Below are positions 52,601 to 61,620 of a stretch of DNA of 64,000 bases, piece after piece (positions within the stretch are counted from its first letter, which is position 1; each line of letters starts with the position of its first letter). The notes beneath the pieces were generated by a model that saw only the letters and a list, made by a program, of their open reading frames with translations, made no database searches and was not told the DNA's origin. The stretch is from Bacteroidales bacterium. Lineage in GTDB: Bacteria > Bacteroidota > Bacteroidia > Bacteroidales > JAADJA01. The DNA lies in the NCBI GenBank assembly GCA_020438105.1, contig JAGQVE010000017.1:1-64000 (forward strand). Reading direction: 5' to 3'. The position numbers and the translations under genes are program-made.

Positions 52601-53352
52601 TTTGGCGGACGAATATTTTTTATGCAGCCATTTTGCTAATGCTTATTGTGCTGGTGTATTTTTGGGTAAAATACCGTGAAAAGCAAATCAGGGAGCAAAA
52701 TCAATATCTCATCCTTGAACAGAAATTGTTGCGCTCGCAAATGAATCCCCATTTTATTTTTAATTCGCTTAGCTCCATTCAGAGTTTTATTTTTGAAAAT
52801 GACCCTGTGGCTGCCGGCTCCTATTTATCACGATTTTCAGAACTTATACGTTCAATTTTATACAATTCACGAGAAGAATTTATTACCATCGAAAAGGAGA
52901 TCAAAACACTGCAAAATTACCTGGAACTGCAACAGTTGAGGTATCAAAATAAATTTAAGTACGAGCTGAGCATCGATCCGGAAATTGAACCCGAAACCCT
53001 GAAAATACCTCCAATGCTTGCTCAACCTTTTATCGAAAATGCCATCGAACATGGATTAAAAGACCTGGATCGGGAAGGTTTTTTGAAAATCGAATTTTTA
53101 CTCCATTTTAATAACCTGCACATCAGGGTGGAAGACAATGGCGTTGGTATAGAAAATACGAGAAATGAGAAACTGGACAAAGCCAGGGAGCACCAGTCTC
53201 TGGCAACGATCATAACAAATGAGCGAATTACTATTTTAAACAAGGGTCGTAAAAACAACCCTTACATGCTCAATATTTCCGACCTGAAAAACATCAGAGA
53301 AAATGCACAGGGGACCCTGGTTGAATTTATTATTCCGCTTGATAAACGATGA
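49669..53352 (+). CDS. Reg_prop / Y_Y_Y sensor with LytS-type histidine kinase
   Basis: 1227 aa. Signal peptide (ends GFSQ), then two beta-propellers built from Reg_prop repeats (YMWIATNDGLNRYDG, IWIGTLDGVSIYQP, LWIGTTNKGLNKLN), a Y_Y_Y domain (about 860-970, RYKLENFDDNW), one TM (about 983-1003) and a short coiled coil. The kinase is the LytS type (PF06580) with His1028 in SQMNPHFIFNSLSS, and the HATPase has PPMLAQPFIENAIEHG and DNGVGI. It lacks the receiver and AraC domains of hybrid HTCS proteins, so its output is the LytTR regulator 97 nt downstream. The ligand is likely a glycan or other surface cue. Confidence 0.95.
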   Translation: MRKTFWVVLSFYILQLSGFSQSEIVDDPFIKYSHITKKEGLSSNYILDFLQDKEGYMWIATNDGLNRYDGYNIEQFLHNPADSTSLSDNLVTCLACLNDSILLVGTRTGLNYFNCRQRIFSHSGFSFPETDYLDRKHIRALLVSEDLVWAETADGELVKINFSEQTLLIFKHRPPSMVNTYFYHHICLAPDGKIYLGGRYMGLLQFDPQTETFREFKTDAENAKKKRDEDAAVYFVDSKGNYWVGGIDGLYIFNPETEVFQKKLSISTFSIVEPEPGLLWIATGSGLFRYLLKEDLFLQSSHNDNIAHSLSHNHLNKLYIDHSGNIWIGTLDGVSIYQPTRNKFKHIYHIPENENSPVSNHVSAIAEDEQNHIWIGTENNGLDVFDDNWNRLGSYSAQQTGSHKLASNSISTLMVDSENDVWVGQWSGRGFNIINPDKNKNEAYNLLENELKADWYHDFLEDAEGNYWVGIWGAQGLYQFDKKEGYFLNARYIETPDMLGLPVHSMAFDGSKIWLALRSQARFYCFDPILEKTSFYSYKHYHQFNFNRIDSILALDDALYFFTNDGIYRKSDENSYVFEKTTYKPKRSKKKEADTSLNKQAIANELSAHVYDLAKDSEGFVWVATDKGLYKTQLGLPLARYHVNDGQSNALLSDTIYSIIYQEPDNLWLGTDQGLVKFSIHDKLFYNFQNEGPKYLSSHLVKFLFEDSEANLWIGTTNKGLNKLNKKTGEITQYQENRKDQNAFWGSQASCMVEDLNGNLWIGGFGLNKFNPQTNNFTHFTTENGLTDNQVMAILCDDQNRLWISTANGLNCFNPADTSFQHFYEKDGLQENEFTAAACKLKNGKLLFGGKNGLNIIDPAKIPLNSIAPEVMLSGFSIFEEDHSNLLSGNNTIRLKHNQNYFSFSFTALDFSDPEQNQFRYKLENFDDNWIDAASLNRVAKYTNVDPGTYTFKVIAANNDGIWNETGISIPLIIRPPFWRTNIFYAAILLMLIVLVYFWVKYREKQIREQNQYLILEQKLLRSQMNPHFIFNSLSSIQSFIFENDPVAAGSYLSRFSELIRSILYNSREEFITIEKEIKTLQNYLELQQLRYQNKFKYELSIDPEIEPETLKIPPMLAQPFIENAIEHGLKDLDREGFLKIEFLLHFNNLHIRVEDNGVGIENTRNEKLDKAREHQSLATIITNERITILNKGRKNNPYMLNISDLKNIRENAQGTLVEFIIPLDKR

Positions 53353-53449
53353 AAATAAAAACCTGTTAGCTATTTTTCATAACTATCAGTCTGATTTAAA
53401 ACCTATTTCAATTTAATTTGTAAAAGTATTCAGGTCAATTTACATCAAC

Positions 53450-54196
53450 ATGCGGGTTATCATTATCGACGACGAAGAAAGAACACGTAAAAGTTTACAG
53501 AATTTACTCAAGATTAGCAATACAGATACCCTTGTAATTGCTGAGGCCGATACCGTAAAATCTGGCATTCAGGCTATAAAGGAACACCTTCCCGACCTTG
53601 TTTTACTTGATATTAACATGCCCGATGGAACCGGTTTTGACCTACTTAAGCAAATTGATAGCATCAGCTTTAAAATCATCTTTATCACAGCCTACGAAGA
53701 ATATGCGGTGAAAGCATTTGAGTTTTCGGCCATTGATTACCTGCTCAAACCGGTAGATCCGGCTAAATTGATTGAAGCAATTGAAAAGGCAAGGCATGCT
53801 GTTGAACAGGAAAACCTCAGTCTGAAACTGAAAGCCCTTTTTGCCAACCTGGATAATGCCGATTCACATACTAAAAAGCTGGTTTTAAAAACAGCTGAAA
53901 ACATCTACATTGTCAGTACTTCCGATATTTTTCGTTGTGAATCGGATTGCGGTTATACCCAATTTTTTCTGCAGGATGGAAAAAAGATACTGGTTTCCCG
54001 GAATTTAAAAGATTACGAAGAAATGCTGAATGGATTCGGGTTTTACCGTATTCACCAGTCTCATCTCATCAACCTTCGGTACATCGATCATTACAGTAAA
54101 TTAGATGGAGGCGCCGTGGTTATGAAAGACAAAACCAACATACCAGTTGCCAGGCGCAAAAAAGAGGATTTCCTTAAACTACTGGAAATGATCTAA
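53450..54196 (+). CDS. LytTR-family response regulator
   Basis: 248 aa. Receiver domain (1-118) with acidic pair DD near residue 7, phosphorylated Asp54 (LLDINMPDGTGF), Thr in FITAYEEYAVKAF and Lys in LLKPVD. C-terminal LytTR DNA-binding domain (about 145-248) with IFRCESDCGYTQFF, FYRIHQSHLINL and a basic ARRKKEDF end. It is the cognate regulator of the LytS-type kinase just upstream and probably controls the neighbouring secreted-protein genes, by position only. Confidence 0.96.
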   Translation: MRVIIIDDEERTRKSLQNLLKISNTDTLVIAEADTVKSGIQAIKEHLPDLVLLDINMPDGTGFDLLKQIDSISFKIIFITAYEEYAVKAFEFSAIDYLLKPVDPAKLIEAIEKARHAVEQENLSLKLKALFANLDNADSHTKKLVLKTAENIYIVSTSDIFRCESDCGYTQFFLQDGKKILVSRNLKDYEEMLNGFGFYRIHQSHLINLRYIDHYSKLDGGAVVMKDKTNIPVARRKKEDFLKLLEMI

Positions 54197-54334
54197 CTTG
54201 CCGAATCTAAATTTTCTCCCGCCTAATTCAAATCCATAAAAACCGAATCTGGATCGTCAAGACCCAAAAGACGTTTCCACCCGTATATTTGACTGATTAT
54301 AAATGATTCAGGTTAGGTAATAAAACTACACGTA

Positions 54335-55810
54335 ATGAAAAGAATTCTATTTTCGCTGCTTTTCAGCGCAATTTCCCTGTTTACAATTCAGCAAATTTCT
54401 GCACAGGGCGTTTCCATCAATGAGGATGGCGCTGACCCGGATGCTTCGGCAATGCTCGATATTCAATCAACATCCAAAGGGTTATTGATACCCAGGATGA
54501 ATTTCATTGAGATGTATAGCATAAGTAATCCTGCTGTTGGTCTGCTTGTTTATTGTACCACTGATAATAATTTTTATTTCTACAGCAGTGGCAACTGGCA
54601 TAAAGTGGTGGGCAGCGAGGACGATGACTGGACATTGGATGGCAACGATATGTATTCAAACAATTCAGGGTTAATGGGTATTGGAACCACCAATTTTCTG
54701 CCAACTCATAAGCTAACCATCGAAAACAGCGAATCGAGCCTGGTACTGAGGCTGATTGGCGATGGTAGTTTTGGCGAAAATGCCAAACTGAATTTTGGGG
54801 ATGGTGACTATGTTTACCTCCATGAGTTTTTTGATGATAAACTTTTGATGTATGGCGGCGGTGGGCTGGCCCTTGCATCCAACTATAATATTGAAGTCCA
54901 ATCAGGCTATGGCAATATTCAGGTCTACATTCCCCAGGGAACCATGTCGATCAAAGATGATCCATCAGCCGGTGAGGCAAGCGCAGTTCTGGATGTGAAC
55001 AGCTCCACCAAAGGAATGCTTATTCCGCGAATGACAACTGAGCAAATTTCAAACATAAGCAATCCTGCTGATGGATTGCAGGTATATAATACTTCTGATG
55101 GTAAATTATACATATTTGTAAGCTCTGCCAATGGCTGGAAAGAAGTGAGTTATGGTTCTAATACCATCTACCAGCAAACATTTGCTAGCTGTGGTGATGA
55201 CTTAGTTGACATTCGCGATGGTCAATCATATGCAACTGTAGATATAAATGGTCAATGCTGGTTTGCTGAAAATTTGAACTATGGCACCATGATTTCAACA
55301 GGAAGCTATCAAAACAACAATGGCACTCCAGAAAAATATTGCTTGAACAACAGTTCTTCTTTCTGCGATAATCTTGGAGGATTATACCAATGGAATGAGA
55401 TGATGAACTACAATTCAACTCCCGGGGGTCAGGGCCTTTGTCCTAATGGCTGGCACGTACCAACAGATGCCGAATGGTATGCCATGGAAAATTTTGTAGA
55501 TCCGTCTATTTCAAATCCAACTCAAACTAGTTGGCGAGGTAGTTATGGAGGTCAAAAACTTAAGAGCACTTCTGTTGGTGGTTCATATAACTGGCCAGCT
55601 AACCCTGGAACAGATGATTATGGATTTAATATTCATCCGAGTGGATATAGAAATACCAGCGGTGGCTCAAGTGGTACAACAACTAACGCTGCCTTCTGGA
55701 CTTCAACACAATACTATGACCGGGAATTTATTTACAGTTCAAACTCCATTTATCGGGGTGCAGGCTTAAATATGTATTTTGGTTTTGCGGTTCGCTGCCT
55801 GAAGGACTAA
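54335..55810 (+). CDS. FISUMP-domain secreted protein
   Basis: 491 aa. Signal peptide ending ISAQ. Two related segments (about 30-90 and 215-275) share DPSA.A.LD(I/V)(Q/N)S(T/S)(S/T)KG(L/M)LIPRM and an SNPA.GL.VY stretch. The C-terminal 190 residues are a Fib_succ_major (FISUMP, TIGR02145) domain: VDINGQCWFAENLNY, GLYQWNEMMNY, CPNGWHVPTDAEWYAME, the GGQKLKS stretch and FWTST...YFGFAVRCLKD. FISUMP proteins are secreted; a lectin-like or surface role is possible. It lies 17 nt before the next gene. Confidence 0.94.
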   Translation: MKRILFSLLFSAISLFTIQQISAQGVSINEDGADPDASAMLDIQSTSKGLLIPRMNFIEMYSISNPAVGLLVYCTTDNNFYFYSSGNWHKVVGSEDDDWTLDGNDMYSNNSGLMGIGTTNFLPTHKLTIENSESSLVLRLIGDGSFGENAKLNFGDGDYVYLHEFFDDKLLMYGGGGLALASNYNIEVQSGYGNIQVYIPQGTMSIKDDPSAGEASAVLDVNSSTKGMLIPRMTTEQISNISNPADGLQVYNTSDGKLYIFVSSANGWKEVSYGSNTIYQQTFASCGDDLVDIRDGQSYATVDINGQCWFAENLNYGTMISTGSYQNNNGTPEKYCLNNSSSFCDNLGGLYQWNEMMNYNSTPGGQGLCPNGWHVPTDAEWYAMENFVDPSISNPTQTSWRGSYGGQKLKSTSVGGSYNWPANPGTDDYGFNIHPSGYRNTSGGSSGTTTNAAFWTSTQYYDREFIYSSNSIYRGAGLNMYFGFAVRCLKD

Positions 55811-55827
55811 TAGGAAAGGAGGACCAA

Positions 55828-57378
55828 ATGAATATAGTACGACTACTCAGACTTTTCACGATATTTTTACTGATTATATTAACCAATATTTCAATAGGGC
55901 AAGGCACCCTTAATCTCAATGACGGTGGAAGGGTTCAAATTCAGTCCGGCACAACTTTCCAAAGTACCGACCTGAATATCGGAGCCGGATGTCAGCTCTC
56001 CAACAGGGGCAACCTTACGGTTAACGGAATCCTGGCAAACTATGCCGGGACTTCCGGGCTGATCCTTCAGGCTGATGAAAGTGGTTATGGTTCTTTGCTG
56101 CATACCACTAACATGGCTCCTGCATCTGTTGAGCAATACCTTACTTCGGAGCGCTGGCACCTCATAACACCTCCCGTGCAGGGTGCAACCATCGGGCTTT
56201 ATGAAAATACATACCTCAAGCAATGGCATGAAAATACTGTCGCCTGGGAATATTTGGTAACTCCTCTAACCATGCCCATGAACATGAACCAGGGCTATGC
56301 AGTTTGGGCCGCTGATGAGCTAACCGGACCCAAAACCATTGTTTTTGAAGGAAGCACACGAGCCGGTAATACAGCATTCACCGGATTATCTTATACAACC
56401 GGTACGGGGCAGGATGGATGGAACCTGGTGGGCAACCCCTACCCTTCGCCGGTAGAATGGAATACCGACTGGACCTTGAGCAACGTAGGTGGCTGGGCCA
56501 TCGTTTATGAAAACGGAATCTTTAAGGGCTGGAATCCATGGATGCCAGCAGGTGAGCAGTCGTTCAATGGCAAAACGGATGGATTTATAGCTCCAACGCA
56601 GGGTTTCTGGATCAGGGCCACCGGTGCAAGTCCATATGTTTCAATTCCACAAAGTGCAAGAGCTCACAGTTCAGTTAATTTTTTGAAAGATGACCTGGAT
56701 TCTGATGCCCTGAGTTTACACATTTCGGTTACTGCCAACGAGTATACAGATGAAACAGCCGTGATTTTCATGGAAGGAGCTGAAACCGCTTTTGATCCGC
56801 TTTACGATCTTGAAAAGCACATGAATGTTGCCGAATCGCCAAATATTTATTCTATACCTCAAACCGGTAAAACATATGCTATCAATGTTTTGCCAGCGGA
56901 TTGGATAGAAAATACCGCTCCATCTATCATCCCAATTGGGTTTGCTATTGAACCCATGTCGACATGTATTCTGAATGTCTCCGGTATTGAAGAGTTTGAC
57001 CCATCAGTGCCTATTTACCTTGAAGACTTGAAGGAAGGGACCCTGCAAAACCTTTCTGAAAGTAGCGTTTATGAATTTTTTGCATCAGTTGAGGATGATC
57101 CCAACAGATTTCTGCTTCATTTTGGTCAGCCTGCAATAGCAAATGAAAATACAGAATTGGAATGTAAAATTTATGCCTGGGAACACAATGTTTATGTTCA
57201 GCTACCTCAAAACATAAAAGCCAATGTGCTTATTCATGATTATATGGGAAGGTTGGTAGCTAAACGAAATTTGAACAGCAGCTTATCAAAGATTTGGCTA
57301 AATAAAGGGGGACAATACATTGTGACGATTGCTACACAAGGCATGATTAAAACACAAAAGATTTATATTGGTTACTAA
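55828..57378 (+). CDS. secreted protein with T9SS C-terminal sorting domain
   Basis: 516 aa. Signal peptide ending SIGQ. The central region has the pattern common in Bacteroidota secreted proteins of unknown function (ERWHLITPPVQG near 110, GWNLVGNPYPSPVEW near 195, GFIAPTQGFWIRA near 255). The C-terminal ~75 residues form a T9SS type A sorting domain (CKIYAWEHNVYVQLPQ, then VLIHDYMGRLV, GGQYIVTI and KTQKIYIGY). It is likely exported by the type IX system. A short FISUMP-linked pair: 17 nt from the upstream gene. Confidence 0.9.
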   Translation: MNIVRLLRLFTIFLLIILTNISIGQGTLNLNDGGRVQIQSGTTFQSTDLNIGAGCQLSNRGNLTVNGILANYAGTSGLILQADESGYGSLLHTTNMAPASVEQYLTSERWHLITPPVQGATIGLYENTYLKQWHENTVAWEYLVTPLTMPMNMNQGYAVWAADELTGPKTIVFEGSTRAGNTAFTGLSYTTGTGQDGWNLVGNPYPSPVEWNTDWTLSNVGGWAIVYENGIFKGWNPWMPAGEQSFNGKTDGFIAPTQGFWIRATGASPYVSIPQSARAHSSVNFLKDDLDSDALSLHISVTANEYTDETAVIFMEGAETAFDPLYDLEKHMNVAESPNIYSIPQTGKTYAINVLPADWIENTAPSIIPIGFAIEPMSTCILNVSGIEEFDPSVPIYLEDLKEGTLQNLSESSVYEFFASVEDDPNRFLLHFGQPAIANENTELECKIYAWEHNVYVQLPQNIKANVLIHDYMGRLVAKRNLNSSLSKIWLNKGGQYIVTIATQGMIKTQKIYIGY

Positions 57379-57524
57379 ACGATTAGAGGAAATCCCATGG
57401 ATAATTTGTTAAGAGTCAACAGTTCATAATAACATTAATTTAGTTTGATTCTAAATTTAATATTTCCGTAATTGCACTCATAACCTTACCTATTACGCTT
57501 CTAAACTTTTAAAAAACAAGAGAA

Positions 57525-60500
57525 ATGAAACAGTATCGTACCCTTTTCATAGCAGGACTGGTCGTCCTCCTATTTCATTATTCAGCCTATACCCAAATCC
57601 ATTCGACTTCTGCAGGTGGCAACTGGGGAGACTATACAACATGGATCGGAGGGATAATTCCAGGGGCCGCTGATGATGTTGTTATCAATGGAATGGTAGA
57701 CTGCAACAGCAACCCTTCCTGTAACAACATTCTTATTACATCGGCAGGGACTATCCGAAACGACTATTATTCTGGCAGCCTCACGGTAAATGGAAACATA
57801 ACCAACAATGGCTCTGTCCAAAACTACTCCTATGGCTTCACCCTTTACATAAAAGGCGACATTGTAAACAATGGAAACTGGTCGAACTACTATACCAGAC
57901 CGAATGGCATTGGGGATCAAACGGTGAGTTGTTTGAATGGAAATAATTTTAGCGGCAATCAATTCAATAATGAAAAGCCTTCCGGAAACCTGCATTTCAG
58001 TGGTACGGTAAACTTTGAAAATTGCGATGTTTATTTGAATAATGCTGATGTTTACTTACAAGCAAACAGTACGCTTAATTTGCATAACGGCAAATTAAGA
58101 AATTGCAATTTGCTGGGAAGTGGTAGTACATCCGTTGTGTTTGCTGAAGGAGTTTACAATGTAGATGCCACAACTATTGAAAATGTAAGTTTCAATAACC
58201 TGTCACTTGACGGGGAAATAACCCTTTATGTAGGTTGCTCAACACATGGTACCGTTATCAACAATGGATTTATACAAAACGATTACTATTCAACAACAAC
58301 CAACTTGTATGACAATTTTATAAATAATGGCACCATAAGGGATTATTCAAGCGGATTCACAATGAATGTGTATGGCAATTTTACCAATAACAATGTGGTT
58401 GATAATTACTACCTGAATTTCGCGAGTGATACCGATCAGCAGATCAGTCTGATGGCCGGAAAAACATTTAGCCCAAACTATTTTCAAAGCCTCAAACCAA
58501 CCGGCGCGATCATTGCTCTGACAGATCTACATTTCACCGATGCCACCATCGACATGAATTATGATACCTTGTTGATGCAAAATAATGGTACAATTACACT
58601 TTCAAACAGCTACTTTACTGAAGGTAAAGTTCAGGCCCTGGATGCTAAATCAGGCTACTTTACCTACAATAGCGAAAACAATTCCAGCACGGATTATATG
58701 ACCCTGACCAATGCTACCCTAGCCGGTGAGTTTCAATGCGGTAATTATGTCTACTTCAGAGGGACCACCACCAATAATAGTTTAATGCATAACGATTATT
58801 ATTCCTCGACTCCTGAACTTCATGACCTCTTCATTAATAATGGCACTATCCAAACCGAAGCCAATGGGTTTTCATTAAAGATATATGGCGACTTTATCAA
58901 TAATAATGTCGTTGAAAACGGTGCCATGGATTTCTATAGTGCCGCCGACCAGTACATTTCATTGGCCAGTGGTAAGCAATTCACACCAACCTATTTTACA
59001 AGCTTAAAACCTTCAGGAAAGATCATTGCAACCACCGACCTCTATTTTAACAATACGATAGTCGATTTCAATTACGATACCTTGCTGCTGCAAAACAACG
59101 GTAAACTTTCATTGGACGATGGATACCTTACAGAGTGCTATCTGTTAAGCACAGAAACCAAAGGCGGTAACCTTAAGCTTTGGATGGACAATGATGCTAA
59201 CATTGACTATTGCGAAGTGACAAATCCTGAGATACTGGGGACTACTAAAATTGGCCCTTATATTTCATTTATAGGAGAGGTCATAATAACAGACACCCTT
59301 CAAAACGATTACTACAATTACAATGTAAATATTGAAGGGAACATTACAAATAACGGAGTTATAAGGAACCAGGCAGCCGGCAGTGCTACATTAAGATTGG
59401 ACATATCCGGAAATATCATTAATAATGGAATCTGGCAGCAATCCTATACTTATCTGGACGGCACCACCGACCAGCATGTGACCTGTTTGAACAACGCCTC
59501 TTTTTCAGGATGGCGTTTTTATGTAACCAACACTTCAGGTTTGATATACTTCGACAATGAAGTCAGTTTTGAAAACACGGAGGTTAAGTTTGAAGGAAAC
59601 AACCTCGAACTACCTGCTAATTCATTGCTCTATGTTCATGATGGGTTTATTGAAAATTGCAACCTGCATGGCAATGGCGAAACCTCAGTATTGCATGGTG
59701 AAGGTGTTTATGTGACAGATGGCCCAACCATTTTCAATACCACTATTGAAGATGTAAAATTGACTGGTGACTGGGGATTGGCTCAAAATCTAATCTTTAA
59801 CGGCACTATAATTAACGATGGTATTTTACAAAATGACTACTACAATTACACTGTAGATGTATTTGCTGATCTAATCAATAATGGAACCATTAAAAACTAC
59901 AATGCCGGACTAACCATGAAGATGTATGGAAACTTTACCAACAACGGGCTTTGGGGAGCACATGCCATTGATCTTTACGGAAGCACTGACCAGAAAATAA
60001 CATTAACCAAAGGATTGGTTTTTAATCCAACCTACTTCACAAGTTTCAAACCCTCAGGTAAAATAATTTCCTTAACCGATTTGTCTTTTACAGATACCTA
60101 TATCAACCTGCAAAATGATTCATTGGTCATGCCGGAAGGCAGTCTTTTATCATTGAACAACAGATATCTTCAAAATGCAAATGTGAGTGCACCAACAGGA
60201 AGGTTTAACTTGTTGATGGAGAATGAAGCCTATCTGTGGGATTGTATTTTTCGCGATGTTGACCTCTATGGTAACATTGATCTCCAAAATAACGATTTTT
60301 ATGGTATCACCATCAATAATGGAATCATGCAAAACGATTATTATGGATAAACTGCCAATTTCTATGGCCACCTTATCAACAACGGAACAATCCAGAATTA
60401 TAGTTCTGCCTTTTACTTAAATGCATATTCAGATATTACTAATAATGGTACCTGGACAAATTATTACACGACCATGGTCGGAACTACCGATCAATATATT

Positions 60501-61493
60501 CATTTAAAAGATGGCCACTGGATCGATGGTCAAATGCGAATGTTATCGGATGTTCAGAATGGAAATTATCAATGGTACTGGAATACCTGGCCGATACAGT
60601 CATTATATCCCGACCCGGATCCATTTAGTGGGTATACCAATACAGAATTGCAATTTAACACCGCTGTATCTTCCACCTGGCTTGGAACTTTTAAATGCTT
60701 ATCGAACGGTGCATATTCGCGAAATATTTTTGTAGATCAAGTAGAAAGCAAGCAATTGGATATTTCAGTCTTGTTGGAAGGACCCTACAACACTGGCACC
60801 AACCTGATGTCGACCAGCCTGAATACGCAGAATTATATTCCGCTTGATCAACCATACAATCCATATCTTCCTTATTACAATGAAAATAGCCCGGTATGGA
60901 AATACACCGGACTTGAATCTGTAGCATCCATTCCATCCGGAGTGGTCGACTGGATTGTTGTCCAATTGCGTGATGCTGCGACTCCTGCTACAGCTTCATC
61001 CTCTACTGCAATTTATACAACTGCTGCATTCTTATTCGAAGACGGCTCGGTTGTTGACCTGGATGGTAGCAGCCTTCTGCGTTTTGATCCCATCCAATCA
61101 CAAAATCTTTATGTTGTTATTTTCCATCGAAATCATCTGGGCGTTATTTCAGCAGCAGGCCTCACAGAAAGTGGTGGAATATACAGCTATGATTTCAGTT
61201 CAGGTTCAGCGCAAGCCTATGGAGGAACTAACGGACATAAAGAACTGGAACCCGGCGTTTGGGGTATGGTTGCCGGAGATGGTTCTGGAAATGGATTAAT
61301 TCAGAATACGGATGAAACAGCCGTTTGGAAAGTTGATCTCGGGCAATCAGGCTATAAAGGAGGCGATTTTGATATGAATGGCCTTGTTCAAAATACCGAT
61401 GAAACCAATTACTGGAAAGTAAATTTAGGGGCCGGCGGACAAACACCTGATAACGCAAGCGGCAAAACATTTAAATCATACATCCCTGAATAA
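57525..61493 (+). pseudogene. large repeat secreted protein interrupted by in-frame TAA
   Basis: One reading frame of 1323 codons with a single internal stop TAA at 60348-60350. The N-terminal part (57525-60350, 941 aa) has a signal peptide and repeats with NDYY...NNGTI...GNFTNNN, spaced 507-527 nt. After the stop the frame goes on with TANFYGHLINNGTIQNYSS, the rest of the last repeat, then the shared C-terminal module (VVDWIVVQLRDA, HRNHLGVISA) and two dockerin-like segments (DGSGNGLIQNTDE, DMNGLVQNTDE). Aligned with other repeats, the stop replaces a Ser/Thr, e.g. TCA to TAA. Without readthrough the C-terminal module is lost. Paralogue of the protein at 45164. Confidence 0.88.
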
Positions 61494-61501
61494 AATAACT
61501 G

Positions 61502-61550
61502 AACTTTAAGTTAAGCCCGGTAAATCCGGGCTTAACTTGAAGTTTTTATT
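61502..61550 (+). terminator. strong terminator after the repeat-protein gene
   Basis: AACTTTAAGTTAAGCCCGG (61502-61520), loop TAAAT, CCGGGCTTAACTTGAAGTT (61526-61544), then T-rich sequence. The stem is 19 bp with one G-U wobble. Confidence 0.93.
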
Positions 61551-61570
61551 AATTTAGAAGCCATATTCTA

Positions 61571-61599
61571 TTGAATGATCTTAATCATTTTTATATTTG
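61571..61599 (+). promoter_or_regulatory. -33/-7 promoter of the TPR-AraC regulator
   Basis: TTG (61571-61573) and TATATTTG (61592-61599) with 18 nt between, a good match to the Bacteroidota TTG/TAnnTTTG pair, 21 nt before the ATG at 61621. Confidence 0.65.
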
Positions 61600-61620
61600 T
61601 GGACAGCAAAGAGGTTATTA

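Noticed and set aside
49669-53352. Hybrid two-component system (HTCS) call
   Set aside because: No receiver or AraC domain at the C-terminus; the kinase is LytS-type and has a separate LytTR regulator.
61597-61620. Start of the TPR-AraC gene at TTG 61597
   Set aside because: It lies in the -7 element; the ATG at 61621 gives a proper signal sequence.
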